DNA of 64,000 nt from Echinarachnius parma (GCA_037951105.1 JBAMJV010003028.1:20332-84331), one strand, 5' to 3'. Counted from the stretch's first letter, positions 34,421 to 44,499 are shown. Notes: generated by a model not told the origin, from the letters alone. Program-made: numbers and translations.

Positions 34421-34515
34421 TGTATTTTTGTAGACAACAAGACATGTGTTTCTGATTAGTGTATGTAAAATGTCTAGGTTACCAATAAAAACAGTTATCT
34501 TGCAATTAGAATGGA

Positions 34516-35367
34516 CTAATTTCGATCAGGGATGATTTGATATGTCACCTCGTTGACATCGGCATACACTGGTTCGCTGCTCTCACATCTTCTGATGACA
34601 TCCTCCGTCAACTTTGTCCTGCCAAACGTTGGTGGATCTCGTAGAACACGCCTCCGCATCAAGCACAGCAACGCTATTACAGCTGCTGCGCTTATGTAGG
34701 CAACCGTGCAGACGATGCTGGTGACTATTGTCATGCGAATGTCTCCATCATAGCGGCCCGACGTAAGTCTTCCACTCCTTATTGTCGCTATAGCATTCGG
34801 GTTTGAAGTTATGTCCTCTGAAATATTCAGATCTGACATTCCTGTCGCTAATGAAGAGGACGATGTGGATGTTGATGACGAACGAGTCGAAGTAAAACTG
34901 TTTTCACCAGCTGACGGTTCCACCGACTCTTCATAAAATCGTTCTAGCAGTGGATATTGCACTTTTATCCCGGTGTTCATTTGTAGGAGCAAACATCCAA
35001 TAGTGAAGTTAACACGTTGTTTTATTTTTACTGTCAGTACACCAGAATTGCAGTTAAAGTAAGTTATGTTGATAAATGGAACAGTGATAGTGTCCTCCCA
35101 TTTTCCAAGTTCGCATGCTCCTATTTCGATATCTATATTTTGATGGAAGAAAAAACTGATCCGAACTTTCTTATAAAGGTTGCTCTTGCCATATACATCC
35201 GTTGAGGCATTAGCAATAGGACAAGTCAGGTTAGCGGCTTCCCATTGCTCAGTTTCTCCTCCTTCCTTAGAAGCTTGGGCAGCAGTAGGCTGACCACCTA
35301 CACTGGACCCCATGGTCAGTAATAATTGAAGAACCAATAGCGAAGTAACTGGTCTAGCATGCGCCAT
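34516..35367 (-). CDS. Array receptor G: Ig-like, ITIM-type tail (intact)
   Basis: The gene encodes 283 residues in one exon from an ATG at 35367 (MAHARPV). The signal peptide, four-cysteine domain (first cysteine at 49; NCNSGVLTVKIKQRV strand), Ser/Thr stalk with the NISEDI glycosylation site, membrane helix (MTIVTSIVCTVAYISAAAV) and a full tail (Y268, Y276) are all present. It is closest to E and F. The region between cysteines one and two varies most within the group, while the signal peptide and tail are almost invariant. This suggests diversification of the ligand-facing part, although that needs a codon test. Confidence 0.85.
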   Translation of the reverse strand: MAHARPVTSLLVLQLLLTMGSSVGGQPTAAQASKEGGETEQWEAANLTCPIANASTDVYGKSNLYKKVRISFFFHQNIDIEIGACELGKWEDTITVPFINITYFNCNSGVLTVKIKQRVNFTIGCLLLQMNTGIKVQYPLLERFYEESVEPSAGENSFTSTRSSSTSTSSSSLATGMSDLNISEDITSNPNAIATIRSGRLTSGRYDGDIRMTIVTSIVCTVAYISAAAVIALLCLMRRRVLRDPPTFGRTKLTEDVIRRCESSEPVYADVNEVTYQIIPDRN

Positions 35368-35462
35368 TGTCAAATTATCCGCTGTCTGCACGAAAACTAA
35401 TGGATTCAGGAGAGCATAAAATACTGATCACGCCGTTCAAAATTTTGTTCTATCAATGATTA

Positions 35463-35913
35463 TATTAGTCATGATTAATGTAGGCAAACAGCATCGAATC
35501 GATTGATAGTGTCCTCGTAATGCTCCTTATCCTTAATGTTTAACAAAACTAATAACAAGATACAATGTACTTCTATGTATCATTTTAATAAAGCGAGAAG
35601 AATTGGCATAGGTGAGAGAATGAAGCTAATGTCAGCTTACGAGCAAGTGAAAATTACGAGCTGGGCCAAATGCCGATAGATGGACTAGATTACTTTATCA
35701 TTATCTGTCCCCTTTCATTGTTACCTTTATTTCTCATCGATAAATAAATATAACGGTTCTTGTAGTTTCACTTCCATAGAAATTAATCTACCCACCGTGA
35801 TCCTTAATTTGTAAATGCCAGATACCATCCGTAATGGAATCATTAAAAAGAGTTCGTATCTTGAGTCAAATTAACAAAACAACATTGACAACAAGTGAAA
35901 GTGGAAAGTGAAA
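35463..35913 (-). promoter_or_regulatory. Upstream region of gene G
   Basis: ATTAGTCATGATTAAT (35463-35478, one mismatch to the palindrome) lies 96 bp before the ATG. CTTTATCATTATCTGTC is near 35694 and GAAAGTGGAAAGTGAAA at 35897-35913. Confidence 0.5.
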
Positions 35914-36547
35914 TCTCTGCAACACAAAGGCATTAATTATAGGGTAGGTGATTTATTTTGGGTGATAATCAATATAATACAAATGAATGAAAGTGTTACT
36001 TGAGGATAAAAGTACAATGAAACCAGGCAAACTGTTGTTTTTATTATAGACATACTAATTTCTGAAAGTCTGAGTACAATCGATCAATAAAAAAAGACAA
36101 CAATGACTCTTTGAAGACAAAAATTTAATTGCAGTTTGGCAAATTTGTGGACGACTCCCCATAATTTGTTGACCAATTTCCCCCCTTTTCAATTTTTCCC
36201 AAAATATATGTTTTCCCTTCGCTTGAGTTCAAAGTACGTTTTGTAGAATATGTTTCTACACCAGATTGTATTAAGTTTAGGGAATAGACAAGTAGTGTGA
36301 ATATGAAGAACATTAACAAACATTGACAAATGGAAAGTGTTGTGTACCAAACATATAGGGAGTTAACTACACATTTGTCTGAGTGCGGTGCCGATCGGAG
36401 TCACCCAGAGAGACAAAAGGATATTCTCAAAGAGCTAAAGTTGTCTTATTTCTTTATCGATTGTACTGCACCTTTCATCCATAATTAATTTCCACTTTCA
36501 GTCTGTTCTAGTTTGAAACAACAATTTACCCGGGTTTTATTGAAAAT
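35914..36547. repeat. Duplicon flank upstream of gene G
   Basis: This near-identical copy of 32511-33144 indicates that units F and G are products of a recent tandem duplication. No gene is seen. Confidence 0.6.
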
Positions 36548-37057
36548 TAAAGGTATCTAGTAATTTTGTTGACATGTGCAAAAAGTGATGAACGGTTGAA
36601 ACAATGTTTCAAGTTTCAAGTTTCAAGTTTATTGTTTTCATTTTCACAAAATACATGTATAAATCATACTAATGGGATATAATAATTATAGTCACCTCAA
36701 CATAAATACATAATACATTGTTTATTGTTGTTATCTGATATGTACACTGGTATTGTTAAAATCTCAAGTTTAAAATGGATTATGGCCGAGTAATGAGCAA
36801 AAATTCAAAGTGATATTCACTAATTCATTGCAATGACTTTGTATACTTATACACGGTTACGACTATCCATTTGATAATTCAACATCTGAACAATTCAATC
36901 GTAAATATCTCTTTAACGAAAGTGACATTCGAAAAATCTAGACCTGTCACATGCTTTGATATTGTTAATACAAATACAGCAAGGAATAGGGGAACCGCTA
37001 TAATTCCAAATGGATTTTGAGGATTTGGACAATGTTACATGATCCCTTTAAAGGCTT
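36548..37057 (+). mobile_element. MITE family 1 copy in unit H
   Basis: The copy runs from AAAGGTATCTAGTAATTTTGTTGACATG to TTACATGATCCCTTTAAAGG with the usual internal blocks and the TTTCAAGTTTATTG insertion. Confidence 0.65.
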
Positions 37058-37450
37058 ACTTGCCACATTACAATTAACACTTTCCCAAATAGAAATGACA
37101 ACCAAATTATTTTATGTTGGGGCATTAAAACTGTCTTCTTGTTTAGCTGTATGGTAAACTGCTGATAGATAGTTGTATTCATGTCAAGTTATATATGTTG
37201 GTACGGACGGGTATACAGTGCTTTCACATCTGCAATAGAGTTTTGCTTTCAATTTGTCATTTGAAAATGGAACTTAGTTACAATTTCCTATCCGAGGGAC
37301 GAAGTGTTTTTCCCATAGAATTATTCCAGTAAAAGAAACGTGTGGTAGGTACGGTGATGAATCATAATTTCAGAAAGTCATAAGAAAGTCACTTGTATAG
37401 ATATCAGATAGATTGGCTCAGTACTTTTACATTAGTGTATCCTCTTCCTT

Positions 37451-37520
37451 ATTCGATTTAATGTCGTCGAACGTTGGTGGCAGTCGTTAAATAAGCATTG
37501 GCATCTAGAAGAGCACCAAT
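37451..37520 (-). pseudogene. Decayed receptor-tail relic downstream of gene H
   Basis: The block CGTCGAACGTTGGTGG with GCATC and AGAGCA matches the relic of the other units. Confidence 0.5.
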
Positions 37521-37684
37521 GAAACAAAGCTAAAAGTCGAGGTTTCCTGTCCGTGTTTGTCCCGTGTCTGAGGATTGCGCCCACCCCCAATTCAGTACAC
37601 TTGGCCACACGTGTACTATTGATAATAAAATATACAAAAGAGGGATATTTAGTCCTCATTTGTAAAGCAGCTTCGTATGGGCGT

Positions 37685-37775
37685 GTTGGTATGACTCGCA
37701 TAGGGAGCCTAGGGTAGCAAAGGCCTCCCATGCTTAAACGTGCACGTACGCCTTAACCGCTCAGCTATACAATGC
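37685..37775 (-). repeat. tRNA-derived repeat, unit H
   Basis: The copy is close to that of unit B (GGTATGACTCGCATAGGGAG on the plus strand) and supports a shared origin of the B and H units. Confidence 0.45.
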
Positions 37776-37951
37776 CCAATGTTTATTTATGTGGACAATA
37801 TACCATGTGTTTATGATAACTCTAATGACTGTCAAACATCCAGGTTATTTTTGTTACCATCAAAAGCAGTTATCTTACAATTACCATTGACTAATTTGTA
37901 TCATGGATGATTTGATAAGTCACCTCATTAACATCGGCATACACGGGTTCG

Positions 37952-38740
37952 CTACTCGCACAACTTCTCCCGACTTCCGCCTTCAATTGCGTATCGCCAA
38001 ACGTTGGTGGGATATCGTAGAACACGCCTCCGCATCAAGCACAACAACGCTGAAACAGCTATTGCGCTTAGGAAGGCAACCAAGCAAATGGTGTTGGTGA
38101 ATATTGCCATGCGAATGTCTCCATCATAGCGGCCCGACGTGTCGTCTGTAATACTCCTTCTTGTCGTAAAAACATTTGGGTTTGAAGCTATATTCTCTGA
38201 AATATTAAGATCTAAAAATCCAGTCGCTAATACAGTGGAAGATGTGGCTGTTGACGAAAATGTTGGAGTAGAACTGCTTTCACCAGATGTTGACGTAGCC
38301 ACTAACTCTTCATAAAATCGTTCCAACAGTCGATATCGCGCTTTAAACCCAGTGTCGACATTTGTAATCAAACACCCTATAGTTAAATTAACATGTTGTT
38401 TTATTTTCACTGACAGTAAACCAGAATCGCAGTTTACTTTTGTAATGTTGATGAATGGTATGGGTATAATGTTTCCCCATTTTCCATATTCGCAGGCTCC
38501 TATTTCGATGTTGGTATTTTGATAACAGAAAAACACACTTAACCGAATTTTCTTATCACGATAGCCAATGCCATAGATATCCGTTGAGGTATAATTAGCA
38601 ATAGGACACGTCATGTTTACCGCTTCCCATTGCTCAGTTTCTCCTGTTTCTTTATAAACTTGGTCAGCAGTACCGTCTGTACTTGAACAATGGGTGAGAA
38701 GTACTAATAGTAGCAAAATAACCGATTGAGCATGCTCCAT
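37952..38740 (-). CDS. Array receptor H: ectodomain intact, tail frameshifted
   Basis: From the ATG at 38740 (MEHAQSV) the ORF gives 262 residues: signal peptide, Ig-like domain with the extra cysteine shared with B, stalk and membrane helix. One extra base at about 38008-38013 shifts the frame just after the basic stop-transfer (RRRVLRYP). The last 20 or so residues are therefore unrelated to the family tail and both tyrosine motifs are lost. The original tail sequence is still present out of frame down to about 37892. The product could be a tail-less surface protein or the gene could simply be decaying. Confidence 0.75.
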   Translation of the reverse strand: MEHAQSVILLLLVLLTHCSSTDGTADQVYKETGETEQWEAVNMTCPIANYTSTDIYGIGYRDKKIRLSVFFCYQNTNIEIGACEYGKWGNIIPIPFINITKVNCDSGLLSVKIKQHVNLTIGCLITNVDTGFKARYRLLERFYEELVATSTSGESSSTPTFSSTATSSTVLATGFLDLNISENIASNPNVFTTRRSITDDTSGRYDGDIRMAIFTNTICLVAFLSAIAVSALLCLMRRRVLRYPTNVWRYAIEGGSREKLCE

Positions 38741-38839
38741 TGTCAAATTATTCGTTTATCTGCTCGGAAACTGAAGAATTCAGGAGAGATCAAATCACTG
38801 AACACGCTAATCAAACGTTTTTCATATCAATTATTATAT

Positions 38840-38855
38840 ATTAGTCATGATCGAT
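38840..38855 (-). promoter_or_regulatory. Palindrome-like element upstream of gene H
   Basis: ATTAGTCATGATCGAT sits 100 bp before the ATG with two mismatches to the family palindrome. The distal GAAA-rich motif is degraded (about 39588), as in unit B. Confidence 0.4.
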
Positions 38856-39202
38856 GTAAGCCAAACGCACAAATCGGCTGATTGTGTCCTTGGGATGCTC
38901 GCTAATATTTTAGAAATAATGATGCAACGTACAAACAACTTTGATGTATATCTGTTGAACAAAATAAGAAATGGTAGCGTAAGTGAGAGAATGGATCTAT
39001 TACTTACTTTTGAGCGGGTAAAGAAGACAAGCTGGGCTAAATGCCTGGAGATGGACTACCACGCAGATGGCTTCCTCGTCATTTGTTCCCTTTCATTGAC
39101 ACTTTAAGTTTGCATCATTAAATTAACGGTTCTTTCAATTTCACTTTCATGGCAATTAATAAAAAATAGTGTGCACACTTAGCTTAATGTCATACCCTCC
39201 TG

Positions 39203-39550
39203 AAAGGGATCTAGTAACTGTGTTGACAAGTGATGAGTGGTTAATAAAATGTGTATCGGTGTGATCGATATGTCCAAAATGTAACGAGTGAAAAATGTCA
39301 CGTTAATTGGATGTTTTTTGGCATAGATATGAGCAAAAATGCAAAGTGATATTCACTAGCTCATTGTACTTACTTTGTACACGGCATGAAATTATCCCGT
39401 AGACAATTTCATATCTGAACAACTCAATCGTAAATATCTTTTGAACGAAATGGAAATGAAACCCAAAAAAACGAAACCTGTCCCGTGTTTTTATTGTTAA
39501 TATGAATATGATAAGGTATGTTGGACAATGTTACTAAGTCCCTTTAATAG
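39203..39550 (+). mobile_element. MITE family 1 copy
   Basis: The 5' end is AAAGGGATCTAGTAACTGTGTTGACAAG and the 3' end is GGACAATGTTACTAAGTCCCTTTAA. This copy lacks the TTTCAAGTTTATTG insertion, so it is an independent insertion or the older form. Confidence 0.7.
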
Positions 39551-40469
39551 GCTCAAACGAAACAAACAAAAACATTAACAGCCAGGGGAAGCGAACCATG
39601 AAATATCTGCATCACAAAGGCAATATATTAGGGTAGGTGATGTTTAAATGTAAAATTATGTTTTGTAGACAAATTTTCCCTTGGTTCTATATTTCAACAA
39701 ATATGTTTCGTGCGAGTTCAACATACGTTTTGTAGATTTTTCTACACGAATATAATAGCAAGTTTGGGGAATCGGAAGTTCGAATATGAAGATATTGACA
39801 AATTATAAAATGTTTTGTACAAACATACGGGGCGTGTCCACAACACAACGTGCACATTTTAGTGTATTATCAATCTGAGTTCCCCATTAAAAAAAAAATG
39901 ATTTCTTCAAAGAGATCTAGTTTTCTTATTTCTTGACCGATTATGCTCCAACTTCCATTAATTTATTCTCCCTGTTTGATATTATGTATAGCAAAAACAT
40001 AAACTTGCCCGGGTTTCATGCCTTTCATGCCCTTTAAAATGTCTACTTTTCACTAGGAAAATAAATGTACTATTAACACTGTCCCTATTACAAGTCACAA
40101 CCAAATTGTCATACAAAATGTTTAGCACATTAAAAGTGTCTTCTGATAAAGCTTTATGCACCGTCGAATTGTAATTACCATAGATGATTTTATTTAGGTA
40201 ATCATGATTATGTAATTTATGTAGAAATAAACGTGCTCAGTGCTTTCACATCTTCAGTAGACTTCCTTTTCAATACATTTTCTTAAAAGCAGAGCCTCAT
40301 TGGAACATTTTATCCGAGGGATGTTTTTGTTTCCCCGTGGAATTCTGCCTGCAAACAAACATGTTATAATAGATGCGATATGCATACATCACAACGCCAA
40401 CAATGTCACTTCATCGGTGTAATATCAATAGGCTCAGTACTTTCAGTTTTATTTACTTCCTCAGTCGAT
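39551..40469. repeat. Duplicon flank upstream of H and downstream of I
   Basis: Diverged versions of the shared flank blocks (GTCCACAACACAACGTG, TTCACATCTTCAGTAGACTTCC) can be followed here. No gene is seen. Confidence 0.5.
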
Positions 40470-40540
40470 TCAATGTCGCCAAACGTTGGTGGCAGTCGTT
40501 ACATATAGAATATGCCTCCGCATTAAGCACATTATATATC
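40470..40540 (-). pseudogene. Receptor-tail relic downstream of gene I (better preserved)
   Basis: CGCCAAACGTTGGTGG followed by ATGCCTCCGCATTAAGCACA matches the gene version (tail into the Leu-Cys-Leu membrane end) better than the other relics. It supports the view that these relics come from a true receptor gene. Confidence 0.6.
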
Positions 40541-40817
40541 TTTTAATAGTTTTCTATCGGCAATCATAAAACGAGATAACAAATGATAGAGCCAAATTGT
40601 CTTGGCTGTTTCAACTTAAAGTAAAGCGACAATGTAACAAAGTCCTCCATTTAAATGCCATTGGTTACACATCTACTATAAATAATAAACGATATAATGG
40701 GGCATGTCCTCTGGATTGCTCCGTGTCTTTAACTTCCCTTCTCCACTGTAAAGATGCCAAGCGCCTGGCTAGGAGGTATAGGATAGGTATCATTTTAAGT
40801 CTTCCTAATCGTAAATA

Positions 40818-41045
40818 TCGGCCGTTCCGCCCGTTCCGCCCGTTCCACCGTTCCGCGTGGTCCACTGGTAGTGAATGTCAATAGCCGCCGGAGTCCCCCT
40901 TTGTAAACGTGGCGAGAGGCGATCCGTTCCGGAGACCCCTGTACTAACGTGGCGATCTGCTCCGGAGCCCCTTCATCGTAACCCTGGGGAGGCACATACC
41001 TTCCCAAAACTTGATGTGAAGTCTCCCCCGCCCCCCGGGCTTCCG
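40818..41045. other. GC-rich insertion with short CCGTTCCGC repeats
   Basis: A block of CCGTTCCGCC repeats (40820-40858) and two partial copies of an ACGTGGCGA/GGAG(A/C)CCC unit give a base composition unlike the AT-rich surroundings. It replaces the 3' end of gene I from the EAE codons onward. Its origin is unknown. Confidence 0.45.
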
Positions 41046-41079
41046 CCTCCAATGGTGTATCACCCACCGTTGGTCGATC

Positions 41080-41817
41080 TCATAGAATACGTCTCCGGGC
41101 CAAGCACAGCAATGCTGAAACGATTATTGCGCTCATGTAGGCAACTAAGCAAACGGTTCTGGCGATTATTGTCATGGGAATGTCTCCATCATCGCGGCGC
41201 TGCTTGTCGTCTGTAAGAATCCGTCTGTTCTTCTCAGGAATTACAGGGATGGATATGGTTTTTGAATTCTTAAGAACTTCTTTTGGAACCGAACTTTCTG
41301 TTGCTACAGCGTCAAACCACGTTGGTGTTGATTCATGATTAGCATTGTCAATAACTGAACTTCCCATCAATGACTCTCCGTAGAATCGTTCTAACAGTTG
41401 ATATCGCCCTTCAAACCCAGTATTGACATAAGTAATCAAGCATCCTAAAGTTAAATTTACGCGTTTTATTTTCACTGACAGTGAACCAGATTCACAGTTT
41501 ACATTTGTTATGCTGATGATGAATTTTACATGGATGATATCAACCCATTTTCCGTATTCACAGACTCCGATTACAATATCCGCATTTAGATCGGATAAAA
41601 AAACACTAAACTTTAGGTTCTTTAGATCAGTAGTGACGCCATACGCGTTGTCTGTTGATACATTAGCCATAGGACACGTCAGGTTTACGGTTTCCCATCG
41701 CTCAGTTTCTCCTGCTTCCTTAGAAACTTGGTCCGTCGTACCACCTGAACTCGACACCCGGGTGAGAAGCACTACCTGTAGCACTAGTAGCAAACTAACT
41801 GATCGAGCATGCTCCAT
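41080..41817 (-). CDS. Array receptor I: tail removed by a stop codon
   Basis: The gene encodes 245 residues from an ATG at 41817 (MEHARSV). The signal peptide, four-cysteine domain (TCPMAN, GVCEYGKW, NCESGSLSV, LGC), stalk with PTWFD and a membrane helix are intact. The ORF stops directly after the basic stop-transfer RRRIL because the Arg codon CGA of the sister genes is TGA here (41080-41082), a typical CpG transition. The rest of the tail is partly replaced by a GC-rich insertion, so both tyrosine motifs are gone. The predicted product is anchored in the membrane but cannot signal by itself; a pseudogene is the simplest alternative. Confidence 0.75.
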   Translation of the reverse strand: MEHARSVSLLLVLQVVLLTRVSSSGGTTDQVSKEAGETERWETVNLTCPMANVSTDNAYGVTTDLKNLKFSVFLSDLNADIVIGVCEYGKWVDIIHVKFIISITNVNCESGSLSVKIKRVNLTLGCLITYVNTGFEGRYQLLERFYGESLMGSSVIDNANHESTPTWFDAVATESSVPKEVLKNSKTISIPVIPEKNRRILTDDKQRRDDGDIPMTIIARTVCLVAYMSAIIVSALLCLARRRIL

Positions 41818-41910
41818 TGTCCAATTAATTTCCTCGGCCTGTTTGGTAACAAAAACTCACGAAATATGTCGCACTAAAATAATTTGTTGACGGCTCTGTT
41901 CGGACGTTTC

Positions 41911-43104
41911 ATTATTTATCAATATGAATCGATTGTTATGATTGTACTATAATTTTCGAGGCTCGTGGATAATGATGAACGTAATTAATCTACCCCTATA
42001 TATTGAGCGAAATACGAGAAGATTCCACAGACAGACGGATATTAAGAGACTTTACATTGGTTGATCGAAAACCTGGAAACATTAATCATGTTAATCAATG
42101 GGACAAAATGGACTAGGTGGACTATATTTCTTATATTTAGTTTCAATTTTACCTTTATGACAATTAATCAAAATAGCATAAAGCAATACCCTCCTTCATA
42201 TGTCATTTGGAAAAGATTGATATCGTGATTAAACACATTTTAGATGTATATTAAGTAAAAAATGAAACCTGAAATATATGCAACACAATGGCCTTGACGA
42301 TGAGTCGGGTAGTTGTGTATGATTGTCAATTTAATACAAAATGAAACCAAATGTATAGTCGTTCTTGTTTATTAGGGTATTACAGTTGTACTTTTGTAAA
42401 CTAAAGTGTAAATCGAGTTCAAATGCCTTCTTGCTATTGAAAACTTTAATAAATCAATACAACTGTCACTGGCAATATAAATCGCAACACATTTATCATT
42501 AAATATGCTTGTGAATATAAACATTATATCCTCTATAGTTTTATTGCGCTATATCCGCTATAGAAAACTGCTACATTTAAATACGGATTTTATTGATTTG
42601 AGTTAAACCGTGTCATTCATATTGATAGGGACGGGTTCAGTGTTTCCACATCTTCAGTAGACAGTCTCCCACATCCTCATTTAATTAGGCATCTAAAAGG
42701 TTAGCATCATAAGCCTAATCCTATCCGAGGGATGGGGTGCTTCCCCTTAAAAAATATTTCTGCAATAGAAATATCTTGGAGGCGATATAATGCCATAATA
42801 ATTCTTTCAAGCGGCATTATAGATGGGCCTCAGTTTTGTTTAATAACTTGTATCTATACATCCTTATTCGAATTAGTGTCGCCAACCGTTATTGGCTGTC
42901 GTTAAATACGACGCTACATCAAGTTCAGCAATTGTTGTAATAATTCTTAATTCGAAATCATATACAAGATAACAAATCACAAATCCACTTTGTTTCAGCT
43001 GTTTCTAGATCACACGAAACACAAGCCCCGCACAAGCCTTACGTATAAAGTAAAACATGCAGTAAATATTATGATAGCATTCAATTAATAAATGAACGAC
43101 CAAA
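41911..43104. repeat. Upstream flank of gene I and downstream flank of J
   Basis: Diverged flank blocks are recognisable, including an ATGAAACCTGAAATATATGCAACAC version of the distal motif (about 42260) and a relic with CGCCAACCGTTATTGGCTGTCG at 42880-42905. No gene is seen. Confidence 0.45.
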
Positions 43105-43225
43105 GCTCGGTGACTTCCGGCTTCAATTGCGTACCGCCAAACTATGGTGGGTCTCGTAGAACACGCCTCCGCATCAAGCACAGCGAGGCTGAAACGGACA
43201 TTGCGCTTATGAATGCAACCATCAT
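43105..43225 (-). pseudogene. Receptor fragment K: membrane helix and start of tail
   Basis: On the minus strand VAFISAMSVSASLCLMRRRVLRDPP is followed by a stop and then FGGTQLKPEVTEL. This is a clear, fairly young piece of a receptor (membrane end plus proximal tail) lying between the relic and gene J. The remainder is missing. Confidence 0.65.
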
Positions 43226-43454
43226 GCTTGTTCATTCTGTGTCAGAGAGTGACGCCTATATATAACGATGTTAAAGCCCTAAGCCACACGTTTACTATGA
43301 GTAGTGAAAACTACAACATTTTGGGCCATGGGCTAGTCCTCTTGAAGATCCGTGTCTTTAACGCCCGTGTCCATCTGTCCATTATACAGATCCCGAACTC
43401 CTTGCTATAGGATGCAGTATTAGGCGATATTTTGAGTATTTGCTCATGTTGATA

Positions 43455-43535
43455 TGACCCGGCCAAGGATTGAAGACGAAGCAAGAACATCCTGGGCATG
43501 AGACAACAGTTTTAACCACTCAGCTACCATGCCCG
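43455..43535 (-). repeat. tRNA-derived repeat, unit J
   Basis: The minus strand reads GGGCATGGTAGCTGAGTGGT and ends with TTCAATCCTTGG, the same layout as in other units. Confidence 0.45.
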
Positions 43536-43649
43536 GGTGTTTTGTTATAGAGACAACATGCTGTTATATACTTTGTCTGTAAAAAATCAAGGTTGTTTAT
43601 TCTTAGCTCGAAGGACAGTTAACTTGCAATAACCATTGACAAAATTTCG

Positions 43650-44499
43650 ATCATGGATGATTTGATATTTGACCTCAGATGACATCTGCATACACGGGTT
43701 CGCTGCCCTCACATCTTGAGTTGACTTCCGCCTTCAATTGCGCATCACCAAACTTTGGTGGATCTCGTAGAACACGCCTCCGCATCAAGCACATCATCGC
43801 TGAAACAGCTATTGCGCTTAGGAAGGCAACCAAGAAAATGGTGCTGGTGACTATTGTCATGGGAATATGTTCTTCTTCGTAATAAGTCGTCTATTCTTGT
43901 ATTCTGTGTCTGATGCTGTCACAGAGGTAGATATTATCCTTGAATTATCGAGAACTTCGTTTGGAAGTGAACTTTCTGTTGCTCCATCATCAGACCACGT
44001 TGGTGTCATTGGAGATGTTGAATCATAATCAGTGCCACTTGTTGATCCTCGCAGTGACTCTTCATAAAATCGTTCTAACAGTTGATATCGCTCTTTAAAA
44101 CCAGTATCAATGTCTACGATCAAACATCCTATAGTCAAATTAACGCGTTGTTGTACTTTCACTGACAGTAAACCAGATCGCAGTTTACATTTGTTACGAT
44201 GATGAATGGTTCAGGGTTGTGGTCGTCCCATATTCCTAAATCACATGATGCTATTTCGATATCGGAATTTTGATGGGGGAGTTAAAAACTAAACCGACAT
44301 TTCATATAACGAGAAATAATGGTTTCAAAATCCGTTGACACATTTGTTAACGGACACATTAAGTTCACGGCTTCCCATGACACAGTTTCTCCTGCTTCCT
44401 AAGACATTTGGTCCGTCGTACCACCTGAACTCGACACCCGGGTGAGAAGAACTAAGTATAGCAAAATCTTGACAATAACTGATCGCGCGCATGCTCCAT
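43650..44499 (-). pseudogene. Array receptor J: multiply broken copy
   Basis: The family ATG (MEHAR) is at 44499, but indels disrupt the signal peptide and a stop replaces a codon in QMS-stop-EAG. Several shifts occur through the first half of the Ig domain. From 44162 the frame is open (KVQQRVNLTIGCLI, stalk with PTWSDD and STSVTASDTEY) to 43857, and another frame gives the membrane helix and tail at 43675-43860. The tail ends at PVYADVI-stop, so the ITIM is lost through a small change at about 43677. The stalk resembles those of D and I. Confidence 0.8.
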
